From: Candidatus Staskawiczbacteria bacterium
GTDB lineage: Bacteria > Patescibacteria > Paceibacteria > Paceibacterales > Staskawiczbacteraceae
DNA length: 64,000 nucleotides
Assembly: GCA_903835075.1 (NCBI GenBank)
Contig: CAILLM010000009.1
Location: 44,134-108,133, forward strand
Direction of reading: 5' to 3'
Shown here: one piece after another, positions 50,089-57,289 of the stretch
Layout of the letters: every line of letters begins with the position of its first letter
How positions within the stretch are numbered: position 1 is the first letter of the stretch
The notes under the pieces: generated by a model
Databases searched by the model: none
What the model was told of the DNA's origin: nothing
The model's input: only the letters and a program-made list of their open reading frames with translations
Position numbers and translations under genes: made by a program

Positions 50089-51689
50089 TCTGTTAAAAGC
50101 TTAGTTAATTTTGCAGGGATTCGGCCTTCTAACAAAACAGTGTCGCCTTCTTTGCAAAAAAGCGTAATCATTGAATATATGTCTTGAGGTTTGTCGCACA
50201 AAACGCATTTGCCTTTATATCTTTGAGTTTTGCGAAATCCTTTTTCTATTTCTTTAAATTTGTCTTTGTTGGTTATTATTGCTAAATCGCAAACCTTGCC
50301 CATTTTTCTGCCAATTTTTTCATGAACTTCTGAAGATTTTGTACCCAATTCTATTAAGCAAGGCATGACAATAACCTTTTTACCTGGAAAAATTGATAAA
50401 TATTCTAAGTCAGCAATAACGCCATCGGGGTTGGCAGAGTACGAAGAGTCAATAATGTTGATTCCGTGTTTGCCCTTTTTTAAAGTGGCTCCTGCACTTT
50501 TTTGAGAAATATCTTTGCAAGCATCAGAAATGTCACCAAAATTAACTCCCAATTCACTGGCAATTAATATTGCTCCCAATAGATTCTGCACATTTTGCTT
50601 GCCTAAAACATTTACGCCAAAATGAGCTAGGTCCCCTAATTTGTTAATAGCTAAAAATGAAATGCTGTCTTTATGAACTGTGATGCTGTCTGACCAAATA
50701 TCAGAGTCTATCATTTTATTACTTAAGCTATAAATTTTCTTCTGGCCAGCAAAATTTTTATAAAGATATAAGCAATATTTATTATCACCATTTACATATA
50801 GTGTGCCATCTTTTGGCAAGGATTTTGACAATTCCCCGCCACCTTCAGCCATTAGTAAGTTTTTCATTGAACCAAAAAGAGCCAAGTGTTGCTCGTTTAC
50901 GCCCGTAACAACACCAATTTTAGGCTGAGCTATGTCACATAGTAATTCAATTTCTCCCTTTTTATAGGCTGCCATCTCAACAATAAAAATTTCATGCTCA
51001 GGTTTTAATTCTGTGATTATTGTTTTGGCAATTCCAATTTCTGTGTTGGTGTTGCCAGAAGTTTTTAATACTTTATATTTTTTAGATAAAAATGTATATA
51101 GAAATTCTTTAGTTGAACTCTTTCCATATGAGCCAGTTATTCCTATAACTGTTAAATTTTTGCTTTGTGTTATTTTTTCTTTTGCTTTTTTGTATATAGA
51201 TTTTTTAATAAGCAGTGTTGGAATTTGGAATATTTCAACAATTAAAAGTGTCGCTAACGGTAAAGCTAGTTCTGTTATTGTGATAAATAAAAATAAATTA
51301 TTCTTAAATGCAAGCAAACACAAACCTAAAATTATTGCTGATAACCCACACAAAAAAATTGCTTTTTTAGTAAATTTTGGAGTATTCCACCCTTTTTTTA
51401 TTAGCAAAAAAATAGAATACAATCCTAATAAATAGAAAATAACCAAAACTGCATTATCCCAAATTAATACAGCATTATATTTGTAAAATAATGGTGCCAG
51501 TAACAACACAATTACTGGGATAATTGCCATGTTAGGAAAAAGAGCTTTAGCGAATCTTTTAATATCACCTGTCATTCTATCTAACCTGTATTCTTTAAGT
51601 TGCCAAAAATAAATACAATAAAATATTTTTTGTAGTGAGTGGATTGCCCAAAGAAAAATAAGAGTATAAATGATGTATTCTGAAAACAT
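50085..51689 (-). CDS. MurF-like Mur ligase with N-terminal membrane domain
   Basis: 534 aa. The first 165 residues hold about five transmembrane segments. A Mur ligase follows: P-loop GITGSYGKSSTKEFL, EMAAYKKGEI, NGDNKYC and the C-terminal ligase domain starting DSSYSANPDGV. The MurF-type order suggests it adds D-Ala-D-Ala to the UDP-MurNAc-tripeptide at the membrane. Another Mur ligase-like function cannot be excluded. A copy of the polar 10-mer lies in its 3' part. It overlaps the aminotransferase gene by 4 nt. Confidence 0.82.
   Translation of the reverse strand: MFSEYIIYTLIFLWAIHSLQKIFYCIYFWQLKEYRLDRMTGDIKRFAKALFPNMAIIPVIVLLLAPLFYKYNAVLIWDNAVLVIFYLLGLYSIFLLIKKGWNTPKFTKKAIFLCGLSAIILGLCLLAFKNNLFLFITITELALPLATLLIVEIFQIPTLLIKKSIYKKAKEKITQSKNLTVIGITGSYGKSSTKEFLYTFLSKKYKVLKTSGNTNTEIGIAKTIITELKPEHEIFIVEMAAYKKGEIELLCDIAQPKIGVVTGVNEQHLALFGSMKNLLMAEGGGELSKSLPKDGTLYVNGDNKYCLYLYKNFAGQKKIYSLSNKMIDSDIWSDSITVHKDSISFLAINKLGDLAHFGVNVLGKQNVQNLLGAILIASELGVNFGDISDACKDISQKSAGATLKKGKHGINIIDSSYSANPDGVIADLEYLSIFPGKKVIVMPCLIELGTKSSEVHEKIGRKMGKVCDLAIITNKDKFKEIEKGFRKTQRYKGKCVLCDKPQDIYSMITLFCKEGDTVLLEGRIPAKLTKLLTE
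50192..50201 (-). repeat. polar 10-mer TTGTGCGACA, copy 8
   Basis: Inside the murF-like gene on the sense strand, coding for LCDK. Preceded by T instead of A. Confidence 0.7.
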
Positions 51690-51691
51690 CT

Positions 51692-52669
51692 TTATTTTTT
51701 TATTGTCTTAATTATTTCGTAAATTTTGTACCAAAAACTTTTGAAAACTATATCTACGCCTTCTGGATATTCAATTTCATAACCACCAAACCCTTTTTTA
51801 AAAGAAGTTAGTGTTGGCCATTTTTTTTCATCTATTCCCCACAAATCTAATTCTTCAAACCCATTTTTTTTAGCAATCCTCATTATTTCCCAGCTTAAAA
51901 GGTTTGAGGCTTTAACATTTCTATAATTATAATCTGAGCCTGCATGCAAAGTGGTAGCTCTTTTGTTAAAAAATGAAACAATTGTTGCGTTTGTTGTTTT
52001 GTTTTCGTATTTTGCTGAGAATAAAGAGACTCTTATGGTGTCGTCATCTATTTTAAAAATTTCTTTATAGTGTTTTTCTGAATAAATACCAAATTCTTGC
52101 CTGTTTTTAGTTTTTTCTAAAAGATTATAAAAGTCTGGCGAGTAATTGCTTGATTCTTCTACCGTAACGCCAGTTCTCTTGGCCAGGCCTATGTTATATT
52201 TAGTTGTTCGACTAAAAGTTTTAAATATCTCCTCTTCTGTTTTAGTAAGATCTATAACTAATGTTTTTTTGGGCTGTATGCGCCTTAGCGGTTTATTATT
52301 TTTATAACTTTCTATGCTTCTTATGGCTGAAAAAGGTTCAATTCTTAAAAATATGGAACCCTCTTTAATTGCCATTTTTTTAATCTCGCTAACTATGGCA
52401 TCTAAAGATTCTTTTTGCTGAGATTCTGTAATGCCCTCTTTAAAAGTGGGTCCAAAAGCAATATAAAAATAACTTTTTGATGAAAATGATTCTTTTGTTA
52501 TTTGTGCTTCTGCTAAGGCTTCATTATTATCAGAAACTTTTATTCTAAAAACTGTTTGCCCCTCTTTTTGCTGTAGTTCTCCCCACTCAAATGACTGCAA
52601 AAAACAGCCATTATTTTGCAAAATAAAATCATTCCACTCTTTTTTATTTTCGCAAAATGTTAGATTCAT
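51692..52669 (-). CDS. FemAB-like peptidyltransferase 2
   Basis: 325 aa. CFLQSFEWGELQQKEG, IFLRIEPF, LVIDLTKTEEEIFKTFSRTTKYNIGLAKRTGV and DLWGIDEKKWPTLTSFKKGFGGY match the family. It differs from the copy at 47255 in most positions, so the pair is old. Possible roles are addition of the first and second residues of an interpeptide bridge. It lies 2 nt upstream of the murF-like gene and 6 nt downstream of the hydrolase gene. Confidence 0.85.
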   Translation of the reverse strand: MNLTFCENKKEWNDFILQNNGCFLQSFEWGELQQKEGQTVFRIKVSDNNEALAEAQITKESFSSKSYFYIAFGPTFKEGITESQQKESLDAIVSEIKKMAIKEGSIFLRIEPFSAIRSIESYKNNKPLRRIQPKKTLVIDLTKTEEEIFKTFSRTTKYNIGLAKRTGVTVEESSNYSPDFYNLLEKTKNRQEFGIYSEKHYKEIFKIDDDTIRVSLFSAKYENKTTNATIVSFFNKRATTLHAGSDYNYRNVKASNLLSWEIMRIAKKNGFEELDLWGIDEKKWPTLTSFKKGFGGYEIEYPEGVDIVFKSFWYKIYEIIKTIKK

Positions 52670-52675
52670 TTAATA

Positions 52676-53440
52676 TTAAATATTTTCTAATATTTTTTCT
52701 GCTAGAATTTCTGGGCACTCTTTGTTCAAAGCATGTCCCGCCCCAGCTATAACAACTAACTTGGAATTTTTTATTTTACTATTCATAAAATAAGCATCTT
52801 CTATTGGAGTTGATTGATCTTTATCGCCCCAAATAATAACAGTTGGCGTTCTAATAAAGCCAGTAAACTGAGACAAATCTTCGGAAATAACATTTTTGTA
52901 GGTTTCCTTCATTTGATCTGGCACATGGACATAATCACTTTTTCTTATGATAAATTTATAAAAAGATTTTCTGAATAATTCATAAAATGGTAAAAATGAG
53001 AATATTTTTACAACTTTTGATAAGTTTTTATATGTTGACTTTGTAACAGTTTTTTTTCTTACAGAGGCTGCTGCAACTAAAAATAGCTTTTTAACTTCTT
53101 GTGGGTATTTTATAGCTAATTTACAAGCTAGTGCCCCACCAAAAGAATGCCCCATTAAGTAAAATTCTTCTAAGTTTAACTCTTTTACAAACTCTTCAAC
53201 CCATTTTATGTAATTATTCATGTTCCATGCAGTTGAAAGGGCTGTTGACTCTCCAAAACCTGGTAAGTCTGGGACTATTACCTTATAGCCTTGCTGTGAG
53301 AGCTGTTCTGCAACAATAGACCACCTAGTAGAATTAGATCCCCAACCATGAAAAATTACAAAAGGTTTTCCTGCCTGCGCAGGCAGACCTTCGCCAAAAA
53401 CTTGATAGCTTGTTTTAACTCCGTTTATTGTTGTTTCCAT
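52676..53440 (-). CDS. alpha/beta hydrolase
   Basis: 254 aa. The oxyanion segment VIFHGWGSNS, nucleophile Ser in LMGHSFGGAL, the Asp in WGDKDQSTPI and His in GAGHALN complete the fold and catalytic triad. The substrate is unknown, perhaps an ester of a lipid or peptide. The stretch LPAQAGK near residue 19 is encoded by an inserted palindrome at the edge of the first beta hairpin, a surface loop. It sits 3 nt after serS. Confidence 0.87.
   Translation of the reverse strand: METTINGVKTSYQVFGEGLPAQAGKPFVIFHGWGSNSTRWSIVAEQLSQQGYKVIVPDLPGFGESTALSTAWNMNNYIKWVEEFVKELNLEEFYLMGHSFGGALACKLAIKYPQEVKKLFLVAAASVRKKTVTKSTYKNLSKVVKIFSFLPFYELFRKSFYKFIIRKSDYVHVPDQMKETYKNVISEDLSQFTGFIRTPTVIIWGDKDQSTPIEDAYFMNSKIKNSKLVVIAGAGHALNKECPEILAEKILENI
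53371..53386 (-). repeat. intragenic 16-bp palindrome in the hydrolase gene
   Basis: CTGCCTGCGCAGGCAG, the core of the 20-bp element at 41415 and 50055, codes for LPAQAG in the same frame as in the sortase. Confidence 0.8.
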
Positions 53441-53442
53441 TC

Positions 53443-54729
53443 TTATTTAATTATTTTTAATCCGCAATATTTTTGCAAAACTTTTGGAACTTTTATTGAA
53501 CCATCTTTTTGTTGATAATTTTCCATTATTGCAATAATAGGTCTTTGTGAAAATGCTGTGGCATCATTTGTGTGAACTAACTCCATTTTACCATTTTTTC
53601 TTCTTACCCTAGTTTTTAGTCTTCTAGCCTGATAATCGGTCATATAATCTGCTGTATGTGTTTCCCTATATTTATCTTGACCTGGCAACCAGACATTAAT
53701 ATCAATGCCACGCGCATTTGGTTTTCCCACGTCAGCTGTACATTTTAATATTACTTCATATGGTAATCCAAGCTGTTGCATTAAGTATTCTTGAATTGCA
53801 ATCATAAAAAAGTGCTCATCTAAAGAATTTTCTGCTGTGGTCAAGCTTTCCATTTCAAGTTTGTCGAATTGATGCATTCGAATAATTCCTTCCATATCCT
53901 TGCCATAGGTTCCCGCTTCTTTTCTGAAACTTGTTGCGAAGCCCGCATACCTTACAGGAAAATTAACTTCATTTATATCCTCTTCCATATGCATTGTTCC
54001 TAAAACATGCTCTGCGCTTCCCTGAAGCCATAAATCTTCCCCCTCTATTTTGTAGCGTTCTTCACGTGGCTCAAGGCGATCCATAGCAGAATATGGTGCG
54101 GTCTTAATCATTAATGGTGGTAAGACTGGTACAAAGGGTTTTGTGCTAACTTTTAGGTTTGCTTTTTTGGCAATTTTAGAAAGAGTATCCTCGTTTGTGA
54201 GAACGTTTATTGCAAATTGAAACAAAGCCCATTGAAGAAGAACTAGCGGGCCTTTTATGTATGCAAATCTAGCGCCAGCCACTTTTGCCGCACGATCCTT
54301 GTCTATAAGACCTAGTTTCTCAGCAAGTTGCCAATGAGTTTTTGGGGTAAAAGAAAAATGAGGTTTTCTGCCAACAGTTTTTGCAATTTTATTTTCATCT
54401 TCACTTGCCCCAATTGGAACGTCGTCAGTGGGGATATTTGGTAATTGTAAAAGTAATTCCTTCAACTCGGCATCAATTTTTTCCAGCTCAGGTTCTATTT
54501 CTTTAATTTTTTCTTTTATTTCTTTTGCTTGCACAAAAATTGCTTTGTTGTCAGCTCCTCCTCGGGAAATTTTATTTTGTTCAGCCTTCAGCGTCTCTAT
54601 TTCTGTCATTAATTCTCTTTTTCCCTTATCCAAAGCCAAAGCCCTATCAACATCAACGTCAATATTTTTATTTGTGCATGCTTTTTTTACGACGTCTGCA
54701 TTTTCTCTTATAAAATTTATATCCAACAT
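53443..54729 (-). CDS. serS: seryl-tRNA synthetase
   Basis: Class II synthetase of 428 aa. An N-terminal coiled coil (about residues 30-100) reaches the tRNA-Ser extra arm. The core shows TSFRKEAGTYGKDMEGIIRMHQFDKLEM (motif 2) and the GGI-like end. It is placed between a small nucleotidyltransferase gene and the hydrolase gene in the lysS unit. Confidence 0.97.
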   Translation of the reverse strand: MLDINFIRENADVVKKACTNKNIDVDVDRALALDKGKRELMTEIETLKAEQNKISRGGADNKAIFVQAKEIKEKIKEIEPELEKIDAELKELLLQLPNIPTDDVPIGASEDENKIAKTVGRKPHFSFTPKTHWQLAEKLGLIDKDRAAKVAGARFAYIKGPLVLLQWALFQFAINVLTNEDTLSKIAKKANLKVSTKPFVPVLPPLMIKTAPYSAMDRLEPREERYKIEGEDLWLQGSAEHVLGTMHMEEDINEVNFPVRYAGFATSFRKEAGTYGKDMEGIIRMHQFDKLEMESLTTAENSLDEHFFMIAIQEYLMQQLGLPYEVILKCTADVGKPNARGIDINVWLPGQDKYRETHTADYMTDYQARRLKTRVRRKNGKMELVHTNDATAFSQRPIIAIMENYQQKDGSIKVPKVLQKYCGLKIIK

Positions 54730-54733
54730 AGTT

Positions 54734-55132
54734 TTATTTATTTATAATTGACGATTTAAATTGCTCAGGTTTATATGGTTTCAAAGTATAAATTTTCGTA
54801 TTCAATGCGAAATCTTCTAATTTTTTCACAAGATTATTATTAAAAGAATTTTGGTCATATCCAATGCAAATCACGTCAGGTCTTAATTCTTTTATAATCT
54901 TGTATGGATCATTTTCGTTGCCCAATAACACCTCATTGACCAGCTTCGATTGCTTTAGTTCTTCTAACCTTTTATTCTCATTTCTAATTGGCAATCTATT
55001 TTTAATTTTTTTAACATTTACGTCGCGCGCAACAACTACAACCAGATAATCTCCATATTTTTTTGCTTGCCTGAATAAATCAAAATGACCTTCGTGCAAT
55101 CCATCAAAAGTTCCAAAAAGCATTACTTTCAT
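54734..55132 (-). CDS. cytidylyltransferase-like nucleotidyltransferase
   Basis: 132 aa. The motif MLFGTFDGLHEGHFDLFRQA and the later GNENDPYKIIKELRPDVICIGYDQ fit the small HxGH-type nucleotidyltransferases (TagD, RibL/FAD synthase-like). It would join a nucleotide to a phosphorylated partner, but the substrate (glycerol phosphate, FMN or other) cannot be chosen. It lies 1 nt after the lysS stop. Confidence 0.85.
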   Translation of the reverse strand: MKVMLFGTFDGLHEGHFDLFRQAKKYGDYLVVVVARDVNVKKIKNRLPIRNENKRLEELKQSKLVNEVLLGNENDPYKIIKELRPDVICIGYDQNSFNNNLVKKLEDFALNTKIYTLKPYKPEQFKSSIINK

Positions 55133-56635
55133 TTATTTTGGCTTCATTAGGGGGAATATTTGGCAATCGCGGGCTGGTTTGTCCATTAAAAAGGAAAATA
55201 ATCTTTCTGAAAGTCCAAATCCGCAAGTTGGTGGCATTCCGTGTTCAAGTGCCTCAACAAAATCTTGGTCGTGTATTTGAGCTTCTAAATCTCCTGCGTC
55301 ACGAAGCTTTTGCTGTTCTATAAATCTTTCTGCTTGGTCAATTGGGTCATTTAATTCGGAATAGCCATTTCCATTTTCTGAACCAGCCAAAATTATTTGA
55401 AATCTTTGAACAAGTTTTGGATTTTTTTCATTCTTTTTTGCAAGTGGCGAAACTTCAATTGGGGTGTTTATTAAAAATCCAGGGCCTGCAATTTGTTTTC
55501 TGCAAAATTTCCACAAATTATCCATTGCACGAGCCTTATTAAAACCTTCTTTGTCGTATTTTACTTTTAATTTTTGTAAAGCTTTTTCCATTTCAGCTAA
55601 AGAAGCTTCGTTGATATTTACGCCTGTGTATTTTGCAACCGTAGACATATAATCATATTTTTCCCATTTTTTGCTTAAATCAATATCAAAACCTTTAATT
55701 TTAAACTGCAAAGTTCCAAAAGTTTTTTTAGCAACATATTTATATAGCTCTTCTACTAATTCCATTCCTTTTTCTGCATCTGCATAAGCCCAATAAAATT
55801 CCATTTGAGTGTAATCTTGTAGATGCTCAGCGTCCATTCCTTCATTTCTAAATTGTCTGCCAATTTCAAATGTTTTTTCAAAACCTGCAACCATTAATTT
55901 TTTCTGCCACAACTCACCCATAGAAATTCTTAAAAATACATCTATATCTAAAGCATTATGGTGGGTTTTGAATGGGCGGGCATCAGCTCCGCCAGGAGTT
56001 GTTTCTAAAACAGGTGTTTCTACCTCTAAAAAATTTCTTTCAACCAAAAATTCTCTCATAGAATTCCAAAACATCGCTCTTTTTTTAATCATTTCCTTAA
56101 CTTCGGGGTTAAAAATGATGTCTAAATATCTTTTTCGTAATTTTTCTTCAACATCTTGAAGGCCGTGCCATTTTTCTGGTAAAGGCAATAATGCTTTTGT
56201 TAGCATTTTATAATCATCCGCAATAATAGATTTTTCTCCGCGCTTTGTTGTAAATAATTTTCCCTTAATTTCTACGAAGTCACCAATATCAAAAACATCT
56301 AAGAAAAATTGATAACCTTTTTCACCTAATTTATCTACTTTAATCAGTACTTGGATTTTACCAGAACCACCTGTGGTGAGCGAAGCCGAACCATCATTTA
56401 TGTCTATAAAAGTAGCTCCTCCGTGCCCCCTCATTGCCATAATTCTTCCTGCCAAAACAAAAGTTTTGCTTGCTCTGAGCATGCCGAAGGGTTTCTTCAA
56501 TTTTTTAAAATATTCCAAGGCATCAGCAACAGAATGAGTTCTATTACTCTTTGCTGGGTATGCTAAAAGCCCAGCTGCTTCTAGCTTTTTTAGTTTTTCT
56601 ATTCTAGTTTGTCTTAACTCTTCAATTGTAGGCAT
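55133..56635 (-). CDS. lysS: lysyl-tRNA synthetase, class II
   Basis: 500 aa from ATG 56635 (MPTIEELRQTRIEK); an upstream in-frame ATG at 56707 adds a hydrophobic stretch and overlaps the promoter. An OB-fold domain (about 75-165) precedes the class II core with FLEVETPVL, RISMGELWQKKLMVAGFEKTFEIGRQFRNEGMD (motif 2) and FGLSERLFSF (motif 3). Two GC-rich repeats are inserted in frame: KPFGMLRA (56472) and DGSASLTTGG (56373). A promoter TTGCTG/TATTAT lies 26 nt upstream. It is the first gene of the ten-gene - strand unit ending with ftsQ. Confidence 0.96.
   Translation of the reverse strand: MPTIEELRQTRIEKLKKLEAAGLLAYPAKSNRTHSVADALEYFKKLKKPFGMLRASKTFVLAGRIMAMRGHGGATFIDINDGSASLTTGGSGKIQVLIKVDKLGEKGYQFFLDVFDIGDFVEIKGKLFTTKRGEKSIIADDYKMLTKALLPLPEKWHGLQDVEEKLRKRYLDIIFNPEVKEMIKKRAMFWNSMREFLVERNFLEVETPVLETTPGGADARPFKTHHNALDIDVFLRISMGELWQKKLMVAGFEKTFEIGRQFRNEGMDAEHLQDYTQMEFYWAYADAEKGMELVEELYKYVAKKTFGTLQFKIKGFDIDLSKKWEKYDYMSTVAKYTGVNINEASLAEMEKALQKLKVKYDKEGFNKARAMDNLWKFCRKQIAGPGFLINTPIEVSPLAKKNEKNPKLVQRFQIILAGSENGNGYSELNDPIDQAERFIEQQKLRDAGDLEAQIHDQDFVEALEHGMPPTCGFGLSERLFSFLMDKPARDCQIFPLMKPK
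56373..56391 (-). repeat. intragenic GC-rich repeat in lysS (TGAGC...CCGAA family)
   Basis: The + strand reads GTGGTGAGCGAAGCCGAAC. It encodes GSASLTT in the OB-fold. Confidence 0.65.
56472..56491 (-). repeat. intragenic GC-rich repeat in lysS (TGAGC...CCGAA family)
   Basis: The + strand reads GCTCTGAGCATGCCGAAGGG. It encodes PFGMLRA near residue 50. Confidence 0.7.
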
Positions 56636-56660
56636 ATTTGTGTTTATTATATATTTTATA

Positions 56661-56689
56661 ATAATACCAAAATTACACAACACCAGCAA
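56661..56689 (-). promoter_or_regulatory. promoter of the lysS-ftsQ unit
   Basis: On the - strand: TTGCTG (56684-56689), 17-nt spacer, TATTAT (56661-56666). It lies back to back with the + strand promoter at 56693. Confidence 0.6.
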
Positions 56690-56692
56690 CAG

Positions 56693-56721
56693 TTGACTCA
56701 ATAGCACAAAAATGATATAAT
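56693..56721 (+). promoter_or_regulatory. promoter of the 56841 gene
   Basis: TTGACT (56693-56698), 17-nt spacer, perfect TATAAT (56716-56721). The leader is about 110 nt. Confidence 0.8.
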
Positions 56722-56752
56722 TTTATTGAGCTGTTTGACAACTCACAAAACC

Positions 56753-56836
56753 ATGAATGCAATATACTTCAACTTCTGGGTGCGGTCTTTTCTCCGTGCC
56801 AAAACCCGCAAACTAAGACTGAAACGAAAGAAATAA
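56753..56836 (+). CDS. possible 27-aa leader peptide
   Basis: ATG 56753 opens a frame MNAIYFNFWVRSFLR followed by a basic end (AKTRKLRLKRKK). It stops 4 nt before the next ATG. The length and strongly basic end could be chance. Its place in a long leader directly before a start codon suggests a coupled leader peptide. No ribosome site is visible. Confidence 0.3.
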   Translation: MNAIYFNFWVRSFLRAKTRKLRLKRKK

Positions 56837-56840
56837 AATT

Positions 56841-57152
56841 ATGGCGAAGAAAGCAATGGATGAATTTTTTTTAACAGACTTGGATATACCCAAATTGCGA
56901 AAACATATAACTGATCTCGAATGGGCTGGCTGGAAAATGTTTGGCCTAGAGATCAGCAACGAAATTAGTATTGTTTTTGACCACCCCGACGGTAGGAGGT
57001 GTTATACTCCTCAATCCAGTTTTCCCGAGTGGTCAGCGAAAATTGAAGAACTTGTAAGCACTGGCTGGGGCGGAGGAAGTATCGAGGTTGGCAATGCTGA
57101 TAAGGATTTTCGATTTAAAATTCGCTGGGAACGTCCACAACGCGCAGCGTAG
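56841..57152 (+). CDS. small hypothetical protein
   Basis: 103 aa, soluble, with aromatic residues (LEWAGWKMFGLEI, STGWGGGSIEV) and a basic end. No family is recognised. It is the only + strand gene in the right half and, like other single genes here, is less A+T-rich than the surrounding operon genes. It shares a divergent promoter region with lysS. Confidence 0.5.
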   Translation: MAKKAMDEFFLTDLDIPKLRKHITDLEWAGWKMFGLEISNEISIVFDHPDGRRCYTPQSSFPEWSAKIEELVSTGWGGGSIEVGNADKDFRFKIRWERPQRAA

Positions 57153-57261
57153 TGCTGATTATAGACCCTCGCACTCTTGTGCCAATTAGTGCATTATTGT
57201 TGATACTGGTGCTAGCGCGTTGGGGTGGCCAATGGATGACAAATGACAAGTCTGAGGACTA
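57153..57261 (+). other. non-coding stretch, content unknown
   Basis: About 110 nt between the 56841 gene and its terminator, moderately GC-rich. It contains GTGCCAATTAGTGC and TGGTGCTAGCGCG segments that could fold, but I see no known RNA family. Confidence 0.3.
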
Positions 57262-57289
57262 GGGGCAACGAAAGTTGCTCTATTTTTTT
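57262..57289 (+). terminator. intrinsic terminator of the 56841 unit
   Basis: GGGGCAAC/GTTGCTCT stem with tetraloop GAAA and seven T; it overlaps the end of mrdA by a few bases. Confidence 0.8.

Noticed and set aside
57153..57261. Known small RNA (SRP, 6S, RNase P)
   Set aside because: None of the conserved cores (for example GGAAGCAG of SRP RNA) is present.
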